From contig CM031609.1 of assembly GCA_018398815.1 (NCBI GenBank), positions 26,750,815 through 26,814,814 on the forward strand: a stretch of DNA of 64,000 bases, given 5' to 3'. Below the pieces are notes generated by a model. It was not told the origin of the DNA and did no database searches. It saw only the letters and a program-made list of their open reading frames with translations. The position numbers and the translations under genes are program-made. Source of the DNA: Conus ventricosus (taxonomy: Eukaryota > Mollusca > Gastropoda > Neogastropoda > Conidae). Within the stretch, counting starts at the first letter, position 1; every line of letters starts with the position of its first letter. Below, piece by piece: positions 22,490 to 34,559 of the stretch.

Positions 22490-24411
22490 GATTAGTGAGT
22501 TGCAATGGATACAGGGCTTTCTGTAGGATTCGTTAAAATAGGTGTGTCGTTTTCAAGCAAATAATTGAAAAACGGCTGGTTCTGTTGTTACTGTTGAATG
22601 TACGATTATTCCGAGATACACAGACGTTTTCCATCCTGGTACTGCCAGAAATACTTTTTTCAGGGTTTGTGTAAAAGAGGTGTATAGGGTTTTGTTTGTT
22701 TGTTTTGCTCTTTAACAAGTGATTTTAATGCCGCTGGTCAATGTTTGTTGTTGCTGAATATCGAATTATCCTGGGATATACAGGGATTTTTCCAAACATC
22801 GCGGGTTTTGCAAAAGACACTGGGTTTTCTCCAGACTGTTTCTTTTTTAAGTTATTGTCGCCGTTTTTAAGCTAAACAAATTAAAGAAATGTTGCTAGGA
22901 GTTTTGGTTGGTTGGTTGGTTGGTTGGTTGGTTGGTTGGCTGGTTGGTTGGTTGGTTGGTTGGTTGGCTGGCTGGTTGGCTGGCTGGTGGGCTGGCTGGC
23001 GGGCTGGCTGGCAGGCTGGCTGGTTGGTTTGTTGGTTTGTTGGTTGGCTGGCTGCTGGTTGGCTGATTGATTGGTTGGTTGGCTGGTTGGTTGGTTGGCT
23101 GACTGCTTGGCTGGTTGGTTAGCTGGTTGGTTGGCTGATTGGTTGGTTGGTTTATTGGTTGGTTGGTTGGTTGGTTGGTTGGTTGATTGGTTGGTTGGTT
23201 GGCTGGTTGGTTGGTTGGTTGGTTGGTTGGTTGGCTGGCTGGCTGGCTGGCTGGTTGGTTGGTTGGTTGGTTGGCTGGTTAGCTGGCTGGTTGGCTGGCT
23301 GGTTGGTTGGTTGGTTGGTTGGCTGGTTGGTTGTTGGCTGGTTGGTTGGCTGATTGGTTGACTGGTTGGTTGGTTGGCTGAATGCCTGGTTGGTTGGATG
23401 GCTGGTTGGTTGGCTGGTTGGTTGGTTGGTTGGTTGGTTGGTTGGTTGGTTGGTTGGTTGGCTGATTGGTTGGTTGGCTGGTTGGTTGGTTGGTTGGTTG
23501 GTTGAATGCTTGGTTGGTTGGTTGAATGCTTGGCTGGTTGGTTGGCTGGTTGGTTGGCTGATTGGTTGGTTGGTTGGCTGGCTGGTTGGTTGGCTGATTG
23601 GTTGGTTGGCTGGTTGGGTGTTGATTGGTTGGTTGGCTGATTGGTTGGTTGGCTGATTGGTTGTTGGTTGGTTGGCTGATTGGGTGGTTGGTTGGCTGGC
23701 TGATTGGTTGGCTGATTCGTTGGTTGGTTGGCTGGTTGGTTGGTTGGTTGGTTGGTTGGTTGGTTGGTTGGTTGGTTGGTTGGTTGGTTGATTGGCTGAT
23801 TGGTTGGTTGGCTGATTGGTTGGTTGGCTGATTGGTTGGCTGACTGGTTGGTTGGTTGGCTGCTTGGTTGGTTGGCTGATTGGTTGGTTGATTGGTTGGC
23901 TGATTGGTTGGTTGGTTGGTTGGTTTGTTGGCTGATTGGTTGGTTGATTGGTTGGCTGACTGGTTGGCTGGTTGGTTGGTTGGTTGGTTGGTTGGTTGGT
24001 TGGTTGGTTGGTTGGTTGGTTGGTTGGCTGATTGGTTGGCTGATTGGTTGGCTGATTGGTTGGTTGGTTGGTTGGTTGGTTGGTTGGTTGGTTGGTTGGT
24101 TGGCTGATTGGTTGGTTGGTTGGTTGGTTGGCTGATTGGTTGGTTGGTTGGTTGGTTGGTTGGCAGATTGACCGTGAAATTATTGTATTTCATTGATGTG
24201 GCTTCATGACGACCTAACGTGCTTGAATATGATTGTATTTGTTTGCATTGTTTTATCCCTCCCACCCACCACCCACCCCTCATGGTCCGCATGTGAATAA
24301 ACTAAAACCGTAAAGAAAAGAAAAAGACCCAAAAAAAATTAAATAGAAAGAATTCTTCTAAATTCGGGAAAGAAAATCAAAATGGCTTCCTTAAACTTAA
24401 AGCAGGATAAT
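22490..24411. repeat. large tandem duplication, copy 1
   Basis: The unit begins 'gattagtgagttgcaatgg' and ends 'cttaaagcaggataat'. It contains about 400 bp of non-repetitive sequence, a (TTGG)n array and about 240 bp of tail. The following copy repeats this order at very high identity. Differences are mainly small indels and array length. Confidence 0.92.
22897..24163 (+). repeat. (TTGG)n tetranucleotide array, copy 1
   Basis: About 1.27 kb of GGTT repeats with scattered variant units such as GGCTGATT and GGCTGG. On the plus strand it reads as GWLV in some frames, and as TNQP on the minus strand, because a 4-base repeat has a 12-base codon cycle without stops. It is not a gene. The plus strand is G-rich with GG every 4 bases. 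Confidence 0.95.
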
Positions 24412-26413
24412 TGATTAGTGAGTTGCAATGGATACAGGGCTTTCTGTAGGATTCGTTAAAATAGGTGTGTCGTTTTCAAGCAAATAATTGAAAAACGGCT
24501 GGTTCTGTTGTTACTGTTGAATGTACGATTATTCCGAGATACACAGACGTTTTCCATCCTGGTACTGCCAGAAATACTTTTTTCAGGGTTTGTGTAAAAG
24601 AGGTGTATAGGTTTTGTTTGTTTGTTTTGCTCTTTTAACAAGTGATTTTAATGCCGCTGGTCAATGTTTGTTGTTGCTGAATATCGAATTATCCTGGGAT
24701 ATACAGGGATTTTTCCAAACATCGCGGTTTTGCAAAAGACACTGGGTTTTCTCCAGACTGTTTCTTTTTTAAGTTATTGTCGCCGTTTTTAAGCTAACAA
24801 ATTAAAGAAATGTTGCTAGAGTTTTGGTTGGTTGGTTGGTTGGTTGGTTGGTTGGTTGGTTGGCTGGTTGGTTGGTTGGTTGGTTGGTTGGTTGGCTGGC
24901 TGGTTGGCTGGCTGGTGGGCTGGCTGGCGGCTGGCTGGCAGGCTGGCTGGTTGGTTTGTTGGTTTGTTGGTTGGCTGGCTGGCTGGTTGGCTGATTGATT
25001 GGTTGGTTGGCTGGTTGGTTGGTTGGCTGACTGCTTGGCTGGTTGGTTAGCTGGTTGGTTGGCTGATTGGTTGGTTGGTTTATTGTTGGTTGGTTGGTTG
25101 GTTGGTTGGTTGATTGGTTGGTTGGTTGGCTGGTTGGTTTGTTGGTTGGTTGGTTGGTTGGCTGGCTGGCTGGCTGGTTGGTTGGTTGGTTGGTTGGCTG
25201 GTTAGCTGGCTGGTTGGCTGGCTGGTTGGTTGGTTGGTTGGCTGGTTGGTTGTTGGCTGGTTGGTTGGCTGATTGGTTGACTGGTTGGTTGGTTGGCTGA
25301 ATGCCTGGTTGGTTGGATGGCTGGTTGGTTGGCTGGTTGGTTGGTTGGTTGGTTGGTTGGTTGGTTGGTTGGTTGGTTGGTTGGTTGGCTGATTGGTTGG
25401 TTGGCTGGTTGGTTGGTTGGTTGGTTGGTTGAATGCTTGGTTGGTTGGTTGAATGCTTGGCTGGTTGGTTGGCTGGTTGGTTGGCTGATTGGTTGGTTGG
25501 TTGGCTGGCTGGTTGGTTGGCTGATTGGTTGGTTGGCTGGTTGGGTGGTTGATTGGTTGGTTGGCTGATTGGTTGGTTGGCTGATTGGTTGGTTGGTTGG
25601 TTGGCTGATTGGGTGGTTGGTTGGCTGGCTGATTGGTTGGCTGATTCGTTGGTTGGTTGGCTGGTTGGTTGGTTGGCTGATTGGTTGGTTGGTTGGTTGG
25701 TTGGTTGGTTGGTTGGTTGGTTGGTTGGTTGGTTGGTTGGTTTGGTTGGTTGGTTGATTGGCTGATTGGTTGGTTGGCTGATTGGTTGGTTGGCTGATTG
25801 GTTGGCTGACTGGTTGGTTGGTTGGCTGCTTGGTTGGTTGGCTGATTGGTTGGTTGATTGGTTGGCTGATTGGTTGGTTGGTTGGTTGGTTTGTTGGCTG
25901 ATTGGTTGGTTGATTGGTTGGCTGACTGGTTGGCTGGTTGGTTGGTTGGTTGGTTGGTTGGTTGGTTGGTTGGTTGGTTGGCTGATTGGTTGGTTGGTTG
26001 GTTGGTTGGCTGATTGGTTGGTTGATTGGTTGGCTGATTGGTTGGCTGATTGGTTGGTTGGTTGGTTGGTTGGTTGGTTGGTTGGTTGGTTGGTTGGTTG
26101 GTTGGTTGGCTGATTGGTTGGTTGGTTGGTTGGTTGGCTGATTGGTTGGTTGGTTGGTTGGTTGGTTGGCAGATTGACCGTGAAATTATTGTATTCATTG
26201 ATGTGGCTTCATGACGACCTAACGTGCTTGAATATGATTGTATTTGTTTGCATTGTTTTATCCCTCCCACCCACCACCCACCCCTCATGGTCCGCATGTG
26301 AATAAACTAAAACCGTAAAGAAAAGAAAAAGACCCCAAAAAAATTAAATAGAAAGAATTCTTCTAAATTCGGGAAAGAAAATCAAATGGCTTCCTTAAAC
26401 TTAAAGCAGGATA
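24412..26413. repeat. large tandem duplication, copy 2
   Basis: Second copy of 22490-24411, with the same junction sequences. Beyond 26413 the sequence diverges ('ccaaactgagtctg'). Confidence 0.92.
24824..26171 (+). repeat. (TTGG)n tetranucleotide array, copy 2
   Basis: About 1.35 kb. The order of variant units follows copy 1 closely, which shows that the duplication is recent relative to array turnover. It gives a spurious 405-codon minus-strand frame of TNQP repeats. Confidence 0.95.
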
Positions 26414-26525
26414 ATCCAAACTGAGTCTGTAAACAGCTTGACAGCATAGAATGTTCCGGAATATAAAATGGCCAACGCTGTTTCATACACAGGCCATTTT
26501 CATATATCTCTGGGACAAAGTATAC

Positions 26526-26526
<1 letters not shown>

Positions 26527-26557
<31 letters not shown>
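26527..26557. repeat. poly-C run
   Basis: 31 consecutive C. Confidence 0.95.
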
Positions 26558-26633
26558 ACCGGCTATCTGCGGACTGTTGCCATCCTAGCCGTTGTACTAA
26601 ATTCATGAGACGTTTATTTGTGTTCACAGTTCA

Positions 26634-26990
26634 TAGGTAGGCCATTGTTAAACATAGTGATTCTTCCTTCTTTTGTATTAAGTTCCAGTTACGAGTACGG
26701 TTTATAGCTCTTTAAACCCATGGGTTAGTACGCGGCTTCCCGAGCTTGTGTGTGTGGGTGGAATTGGCGGGTGGGTGGGTGTGGATGTGGGTGTTAAGTA
26801 TCAGTTACTTTAGGTAGGCCATTGGTAAACATAGCGATTCTTCCTTCTTTTGTATTAAGTTCCAGTTACGAGTACGGTTTTATAGCTCTTTAAACCCATG
26901 GGTTACTACGCGGCTTCCCGAGCTTGTGTGTGTGGTGGAATTGGTGGGTGGGTGGGTGTGGGTGGGTGTAAAAAGAGAGAGTATTATTGA
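26634..26990. repeat. 177-bp tandem duplication
   Basis: Two copies of a block starting 'taggtaggccattg' at 26634 and 26811. Each includes 'ttcttccttcttttgtattaag' type sequence, 'cccatgggtta' and a (GGGT)n tail. No function recognised. Confidence 0.9.
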
Positions 26991-27454
26991 TTGGAGTCCA
27001 ATCCGGAAATAAGATATGCTGTTCCTTGAATATCCTAGTAATGCTGTAGAATTGCCCAAGTAGCACTGAATGCAATCTTTCTTGAATTTCAGATTAAACA
27101 CACTTCAACATAAGGTTTAGAAATGGTTTGACCTAAACACTCTCGGGAACAAAACGGCCCACGCTGCTTTAAACCCTGGAGTAGGAAATGGCCAAGAGAG
27201 TGTAAAAATACCCAGTGGCCTTGGCTGTTTTATACCCCAGGTATAAACCAGCCTAAGCCGTTTTATACCCGGTTACGTTTGGGCCTGGCCAATTTATTCC
27301 TGGGTGTGTTCTGGCCAGGGTTTATTCTGGTCGATTACACAGGTTTTGGGGTAGGAGTCTCGTGGCAAGGTTTTGTTTTTGTCTCCTTCTCGTTCCCCTT
27401 CTTACTCCCACGCTACCGCTTTCACTATATCCTAAGGGGTGGCAAGAGTACCAG

Positions 27455-27490
27455 TCTTTCGGATGAGACGATATTTCGTGTACAGCAGGC
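27455..27490 (+). repeat. SINE central-domain fragment
   Basis: 'gtctttcggatgagacgat' is the plus-sense form of the conserved central block seen in the SINE copies at 100-395 and 27640-27980. It is too short to define ends. Confidence 0.45.
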
Positions 27491-27639
27491 AAAATTCTGT
27501 TTAAAAAGAAAAAAAAAATCACCGCTAGGCAAGCACCTAGAAACAGACGCAGGCAGAAAAAAAAAGCATAGGCGGGTTTTCTTTTCTTTTTCTTTCTGCG
27601 TACGCAGGCTGATACTCCTGCGGACACTCCCTGTATAGC

Positions 27640-27980
27640 CAGGCAGTGGAGTTTTGTGTGTATGACCCTTTTTATCACGCCATTAAGGCAGCCATACTCC
27701 ATCTTCGGGGAAGGTGCATGCTATGTGTCACGTGTCATCCATACCAACGGCCAAACTGGCCTTCTCTTCCGAAAGTTGGTGATGGAATTTTACGTGTGTG
27801 CAAGATGTTATGCGTGCGTTCACACACGGAACCTCGGTTTATAGTCTCATTCGAAGGACTGTGTGGGAATGGAGTCAGAACCAATGTTAACTCCGAGGGA
27901 AAAATCCCCCTATACCGAAATTCGAACCCGCAACCCCAGGATCACGAGTCCGGCGCTCTACCAACTGAGCTATCCGGCCC
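27640..27980 (-). repeat. tRNA-derived SINE
   Basis: Minus strand: a tRNA-like head (27980-27905) with an A-box TAGCTCAGTTGG, anticodon-arm-like CCGGACTCGTGATCC and a B-box GGTTCGAAT. It continues through 'ggggatttttccctc', 'ggttctgactcc', the central 'gaatgagactataaaccgagg' block and a tail. The acceptor and T-arm stems do not pair properly, so it is a SINE rather than a tRNA gene. The head retains the internal RNA polymerase III promoter boxes. The anticodon position would read CGT. Confidence 0.85.
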
Positions 27981-28140
27981 CCTATGGCGGTTTTACTGTG
28001 GCAACACAGTAAATACAGCCCGACATTCATACAGAGGATAGTGTTGTGACGATGAAATTATGCAATAAAATACCAGACGATGCAACACAATACAATGCCA
28101 TGCCATGTTGTGCAATGCAACACAATACAGTCCAGTACAG

Positions 28141-28225
28141 TCCAGTACAACACAACACAACACAACACAACACAACACAACACAACACAACACAACACAA
28201 CACAATACAATACAATACAATACAG
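28141..28225 (+). repeat. (ACAAC)n microsatellite
   Basis: Pentanucleotide repeat ACAAC in more than ten units, grading into ACAAT units at the right. Confidence 0.92.
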
Positions 28226-28329
28226 CAAGCTGCCCACCTGATGATGACTACTCTCGCCCCCGCGTGCTGCAAGAACCTGACGTAACTCATGGGAACATGT
28301 GTGTCTCCTCGTTTCCATTCCATTTTGGC

Positions 28330-30345
28330 TTCTTGGGCTGCAATACCTGCAGACGGGAACAGGACAAAAACGGGAAAAATCACTCGTCTGTGGTGGCAGT
28401 GACTGATGATGGAAACAGGACAATAAACAGTGCAGAATCACTCGTCTCTGGCGGAGGTGATTAGTGATGGAAACATGACAATACGACAGGACAGAATGAC
28501 TCGTCTGTGGTGGCAGTGACTGATGATGGAAACAGGACAATAAACAGTGCAGAATCACTCGTCTCTGGCGGAGGTGATTAGTGATGGAAACATGACAATA
28601 CGACAGGACAGAATGACTCGTCTGTGGTGGCAGTGACTAATGATGGAAACAGGACAATAAACAGTGCAGAATCACTCGTCTCTGGCGGCAGTGACTGATG
28701 ATGGAAAGAGGAAACGAAATCGGATAGAATCACTCTCTGATGGAAACAGGACAATAATCGGGCGGAATCACTCGTACTGAGTGGCAATGTCTGATGAGGG
28801 AAACAAAGATTCCCTCGTCTTGAGTGGCAATGTCTGATCATGGAAGCAGGGCAGAATCACTCGTCTAGAGCGGAAATCACTAGTGATGGAAACAGGATAC
28901 CACCTGGACAGATTTGCGTGTGTTGGGCAGCGCTAACTGATGATGGAAACAGGACAATACCTGGCCTGAGTCACCCGTCTTCGCCTGCAATTTCTGATGA
29001 TGGAAACAGGACAACACCTGGCCTGACTCATCAGTTTCTGATGATGGAAACAGGACAATACCTGGCCTGACTCATCAGTTTCTGATGATGGAAACAGGAC
29101 AATACCTGGCCTGACTCACCAGTTTCTGATGATGGAAACAGGACAATACCTGGCCTGACTCATCAGTTTCTGATGATGGAAACAGGACAATACCTGGCCT
29201 GACTCATCAGTTTCTGATGATGGAAACAGGACAACACCTGGCCTGACTCATCAGTTTCTGATGATGGAAACAGGACAACACCTGGCCTGACTCATCAGTT
29301 TCTGATGATGGAAACAGGACAATACCTGGCCTGACTCATCAGTTTCTGATGATGGAAACAGGACAATACCTGGCCTGACTCATCAGTTTCTGATGATGGA
29401 AACAGGACAATACCTGGCCTGACTCATCAGTTTCTGATGATGGAAACAGGACAACACCTGGCCTGACTCACCTGTCTTCACCTAGCAGTTTCTGATGATG
29501 AAAACAGGACAGTAATCAGAAAGATTCATTCGTATTTCGTTGCAGGGCCTGATGGTAGAGAAGTGACAATAGCTGGGCAGAATAAGTCGTCTTGAGCGGG
29601 TATGTCTGATGATGCAATAGGGCAATATGTTGGCAGAATCACTCCACTTCGGCCGCAGTAACTGATGATGGAAACAGCACAATACCTGGGTAGAATCACT
29701 CGTCTTGAGAGGCAATGATAATGAAGGAAACAGGACAATAATTAGTCAGGATCACTCATCTTGACGGCAATCACTGATGATGGACCAATACAATAAGCTG
29801 ACAGAATCTCACGCTAAGCGCCGGTGACTGATGTTGAAATTAGGATAAGTGGCCAGAATCACTGGTCGTGAGCGGCTACATGTGATGATGAAAACAGGAC
29901 AAGCACTGAGCAAAATGTTCAGCGACAATGACTGATGAAGGAAACGAGACAATGAGCAGACAGGATCACGTCTGACGCGATAATGACTGATGCAGAAATC
30001 AGGACAATTAGTGGCCAGAATCACTGGTCATGAGCGGCCATGTCCAGTCATGAAACAAGTCAATACCTAGACAAATCACTCGTTTCGAGGGCCAGTATCT
30101 GATAATGAAACGAGGCAATAACTAGACAAATCACTCGCTTTGAGGGCCAATATCTGATGATTAAACAAGGCAATAACTAGACAAATCACTCATCTAGAGG
30201 GCCAGTATCTGTTGATGAAACAGAACAACCGGGCAAATCGCTCGTCTTGACCGGCCATTTCTGATGATATACACAGGACAATAAACAGGAAAAATCACTC
30301 GTGCTGAGGGCCAATGACTGATGAAGAAAACAGAACAATGAGAGA
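28330..30345 (+). repeat. minisatellite array with 44-bp homogenised core
   Basis: All units contain TGATGATGGAAACAGGACAAT or a close variant. In the left flank, units of about 58 bp form dimers repeating every 117 bp (28380, 28497, 28614). From about 28945 to 29480 the period is exactly 44 bp (for example 29041, 29085, 29129) with near-identical units. To the right, units of about 55-60 bp become steadily more diverged. No coding potential is recognised. Confidence 0.92.
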
Positions 30346-30429
30346 CAAAATCACGCACACACTTGTCTTTCAGTTTCTGCTGTTGGTTGCTTTAGTTTAC
30401 TGACCCCTCCCAAATCTTCTCTCCTTTCA

Positions 30430-30460
30430 CCCCTCTACCCCCAATCTCTCTCTCTCTGTG

Positions 30461-30492
<32 letters not shown>

Positions 30493-30727
30493 CCATCGAT
30501 TTCTCCCCGTTCCTACCATCCCCCTTTGCCCCCGCCCCCCCCTCCCCTCCCCACCTATACACCCTGTCTTCCCATACACGATCGTTGTGTTCTTGTTCTC
30601 ACTTTCTGACATACAGTGACACATCTGTGCATACATTCGCCCCCGCCCCCTCTCTTTCTCCCCCCCCCCCCCCCCCCCCCCCCCCGCCCACCTCGGGTCC
30701 GCCGCCACCCCTCTCTCTCTCTGTCAG

Positions 30728-30761
<34 letters not shown>

Positions 30762-30765
30762 GATT
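30430..30765. repeat. cluster of simple repeats
   Basis: (CT)n with TCTG units, C-rich tracts including a 26-base C run at 30660-30685, and (CA)n at 30728-30760. Confidence 0.85.
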
Positions 30766-30769
30766 TTCC

Positions 30770-31696
30770 AGCGTTGTGAATTTTTTTTTTAATTTTCCTT
30801 TTTGAGTAGTTTGTGGAGTTAACATAAACTTCAAACTTATGACTAAAGTTGAAATGTTCTTGTTTTAATTTCTTCAAGGCAAGTAAAGGGGAAGGTGCTG
30901 AATTGATTAGATATATTTTAATCTGAATATAACTAATCTGAAAATGTAAGCCTTTTACCAACGTTGTGGAGTGACATGCAAACATATGCATGATGAATAT
31001 CATTGAAGGGTCGCAACTCTTTATATCTCTTTGGTGGGTTTCCGGTCCCGGCTGTCATCGTCTGCAATGGAGCCAACTCTTTGACATTTCTTTAACGCGA
31101 TCGTTGCAACTTCTTCTCTTTTTGACAGTTCTGTTCAGTTATGTGGTTAGAACGCAGGAACATATTTACTCTTCATAATAAAATTAGAGTTATTCCCAAG
31201 GTGGAAGCGATGCAGTGTACAAACACGAAAACCGATAACCTTTTAAAGTAATCCTGGACCCCATCGAACGCTTTCTTTTTACGTTGCTCTTGGCAGAATC
31301 ATATTTTTCTGGGTCTTCTGCAGCAAAAAAAAATAAATAAATAAAAAAAAAAATAATAATAATAAAAAGGATACCTTCCTCAATAATAGCTGTCATCAAA
31401 TCCCTTTGGCGGAGAGAATGCAAATTTACTATGGACAAGCCGTCTTCACTGTTGTTAACTTGTTCTAGCCCAGCCCACCAAAATAGTAATGACCCCATCA
31501 GCTGTTGGTCATTGAGCCATCAGTGTGTCAGCACAAGATCTTAGCCTACTTTTTGCCTCATTTGTGTCAACGAAGTGTAACTCTTCTCGTGCTTCATCGG
31601 TTTTCTGTTTGTACGTGACTCTTCTTCTTCTTCCTTGGCAGTGACTTCAATCAGCAAGTTGATTATTCTGTCACTTATACATGGGTCCGCACTCGC

Positions 31697-31730
<34 letters not shown>

Positions 31731-32480
31731 GCGTGGCTTTCAATGGAGACGGAGGCCCTTGACACGAAGGTGTCGATGGTCTGTCCTCTGCGAAGTCCTG
31801 GGTTAGCTCGATCCAGTCCTTGATGGTACGCGGAAGGAACGCCTGCTGTCTATACTGCGTTCTGCACTGTGGAATGCTGAACTACTGATCGTGGCCGTGG
31901 CGTGGAGGTAGGTGCAGGGCGCCGGCTGGTTTTGACTCCGTCTGTCACTACGTCTGTATGATTTTGTTAGTTTTTTAGGGTCTAGTGGGCTATTGTAATC
32001 CAGACCAGGCGAAATAACTGAGTCGACTCTTGTTTTCGGTTGCGTACAAATAATGAAAGAAAATCACAAAGATCTGAACACACCTTGAAGAGTTTGTTGT
32101 TGACTTGGTTAGACCATTCTTTCTGCCAAATTTCATGACATTTTACGACACGCAGAAAAACGGAAGAATTCCAGATTAAGAGCATCTTTCACACGCTTCT
32201 CCACAATGGGCCTATAAAAAAGAAGAAAAATTGGTTGTTATTCTTTTTCCTTCAGATTTTAGCTGGTTTTGAAGGTTGTTTAAGTCAGCCACCAATTGTT
32301 GTAAAGTGTCACTAGTTGAGAAGGCTGTTACTGTGTTATAGTACACAATGAGTCATATTACACACATGATTAATGATTGGACTGCAACATTTCATCAGGG
32401 CTAACTGAAGACTTTTAGGCTGTCCTGAATATACAGACGATTAATATGTCAGTCTAAGTTGAGGTGGCTTAAAAGCTGTG
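30770..32480. other. no gene recognised
   Basis: Unique-looking sequence with an A run of about 28 at 31700-31727. No exon or transposon domain is supported. Confidence 0.45.
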
Positions 32481-32499
32481 ATTGCTAACAGCAGTTGCT

Positions 32500-33085
32500 C
32501 CAAATCTTTCTTGAAACTTCTGTTTCTGGTACTGGACCAAAATATCTTTCCGACATCCTCCACATCTACACGGTGACCCCATCCCGCCAACTTCGTTCCT
32601 CTGCCGACAGTCGCCTCTTGCGCATTCCTTCTGTCAGAACAAAATCTTTTGGTCAACGTTCTCTCTCCTTCCAAGGACCAACTGTCTGGAATACACTTCC
32701 CATCAGTGTCAGACACCTACCTTCACCCTCTTCTTTCAAATCTGCTGTCAAAACTAACTTCTTTCATCAGTCGTAACCCCCCCCCCCCCCCTCCCCCCCC
32801 AATCCACCTTGAGAAGGTTTTTGCGTGCACGCGTGAGTGCCTGGTGGTTGTGTTGCTTGTACGTGCAGGCCGTGTTGATTTGAGTGCTTGCGTGTGTGCG
32901 TGCAGGTGTCTGAAAGCGTGGGTGTGTGGTCATGCGCGAGCGCGTGTACGCGCGCGGTCCTGCGCGGGTGCGCGCGCGCGCACGCGTGTGTGTGTGTGTT
33001 GTTGGTAATGTAAAGCGCTTAGAGCCCTAAATTATAGAGAATAGGTGCTATATAAATTGACATTATTATCATTAATGTATGTAGG
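32500..33085 (+). pseudogene. LINE ORF2 C-terminal fragment with 3' end
   Basis: 32550-32776 encodes the C-terminal tail typical of many animal non-LTR reverse transcriptases: SADSRLLRIPSVRTKSFGQR, then TVWNTLPISVRHLPSPSSFK and a short end before a stop. After C- and TG-rich expansions the 3' terminus 'gtaaagcgcttagagc...gctatataaattg' (33010-33060) runs into (ATT)-like repeats, a common LINE 3' end. It is strongly 5'-truncated. The clade (L2/Rex1/CR1-type) is not certain. Confidence 0.7.
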
Positions 33086-33277
33086 TGTGTATTTCTCTAT
33101 TTGTGTGATTGATATAAATCTGGTTTGCACATCTTGTTGCCAGACACTTCGTATTTTTGTTTATGGCAAGATTTGTTGAATAAAGTCAGCTGAAATATGA
33201 ACCAAATGTCTGGTCTTATATGTTTCATCATTTTGTCATGGCCTTATTTTAATATTGCTGTGTTTGCTTATGACTAA

Positions 33278-33315
33278 CCCCCCCCCCCCCCCCCCCCCCC
33301 ACCCACCCCCCCCAC
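33278..33315. repeat. poly-C tract
   Basis: 23 C, then interrupted C runs. Confidence 0.9.
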
Positions 33316-33524
33316 AAACACACAATCCCACTACAATCAGTAGAGCAGTTGTGTTGCCCAAAATGTCATTACCCATGAATGATGTATCAAATTATTACCA
33401 GCTAGCAGGTTCCTCAGCTTTGCCTGGGTTTGTAAGACAAAAATGCTTTAGCGGGAGGGGGGTGGAGGGAGGGAGGGATTGATTGCAAAAGTAATGAAAT
33501 ATAATGAAAAAATATTGCCCTAGA

Positions 33525-33592
33525 TGAGGCTTCAACCCATGGCATTTCACTTGGAGGGTGGACATCTTACTAATTGCGCCATCAAACAACTA
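33525..33592 (-). repeat. possible tRNA-derived SINE head
   Basis: The minus strand has an A-box-like 'tggcgcaattagtaag' and a B-box-like 'gggttgaagcc' about 40 bases apart. It is degenerate, with no proper tRNA stems. Confidence 0.4.
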
Positions 33593-33599
33593 CCGGCTG

Positions 33600-34399
33600 A
33601 TAAATTCGAACTCCATGCCAAACCTGAAGATTTGCTCCAATGTTACCTGGCCTTAGGGTAGTCATGACGGTTTTATCACTTCATCCCCCCCCCCCCCTCT
33701 CCCATCCCCTTGCTTTCTTCTAAACTTTGGGACACATATTTTTAACTTTCTGCAAAGTACTGACCAAAGTTTGAATTCATGAATCAATGTTGTGTGCAAA
33801 AGATAAATGGAATGATGAAAATGAAATAAACTGTTCGTATTGAAGACCTCCGACAATGATCCTACTCACCTTTTTATAACACTCGATAGAATAATTCAGG
33901 CAATAGATACCTTTTTAACTAGCAGGTGGCAGACTCATAAATGGTGGAAATAATTAGCAGGCCTGTGAAGAGTATCAGCATACCACCAGTCTGAGGGGGA
34001 AAAAAATAAGGGTTGCCGCTTGCTGGTTAATAGGGGGGAGAAGAAGGGGAGGTTATGGGAAGAGGAAAGCAAGTGGGGAGGGAGGAGTCGATATGTGGTG
34101 GAGAGTAGAGACAGCTTTTTTCTTGAAAAACTGTTGGGCTGAGGTGTCAGGGTTAACTATAGCAGCTGTCTCCAAAACAGAGAATAAAGGTTAACTATAG
34201 CAGCTGTCTCCAAAACAGAGAATAAAGGAGAAAAGTCATGCTGTTATAGTAGAATGGTTGGGTGGTTAGATGCACAGCAAATAAAATTGATAGGAGCACA
34301 AGATTATTTCTTTTTTTAAAGCGGTTTTTGAGCAGACATGTCAGAAAAGACAGGCTGCGGACAGGGTAATATTCAATCCCAATATTTCTTCTTTTTTGC
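33600..34399. other. no gene recognised
   Basis: Unique-looking sequence. A 34-bp direct repeat ('ggttaactatagcagctgtc...') occurs twice at about 34152 and 34190. Confidence 0.5.
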
Positions 34400-34499
34400 N
34401 NNNNNNNNNNNNNNNNNNNNNNNNNNNNNNNNNNNNNNNNNNNNNNNNNNNNNNNNNNNNNNNNNNNNNNNNNNNNNNNNNNNNNNNNNNNNNNNNNNN
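34400..34499. other. assembly gap (100 N)
   Basis: 100 N placeholder. Confidence 0.99.
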
Positions 34500-34559
34500 T
34501 TTCGTCAGGAATCATGGGTTCAGTGAAGTTTATTTGCAAAAAAATCCAAACATTTCTAC

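Noticed and set aside
23279..26297. Minus-strand frames of 337 and 405 codons made of TNQP repeats, and plus-strand GWLV frames
   Set aside because: A four-base repeat has a 12-base codon cycle and (TTGG)n has no stop in any frame, so these frames are an automatic by-product of the microsatellite.
27905..27980. A tRNA-like sequence with A and B boxes
   Set aside because: The acceptor and T-arm stems do not pair and it continues into the SINE body. It is the SINE head, not a tRNA gene.
28945..29480. CTGATGATGGAAAC in each 44-bp minisatellite unit looks like a hammerhead core
   Set aside because: Only two bases lie between CTGATGA and GAAA, so stem II cannot form, and no cleavage triplet follows the candidate stem III.
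28330..30345. Regular repeats resembling a CRISPR array
   Set aside because: Units are directly tandem with no unique spacers and the source is eukaryotic.
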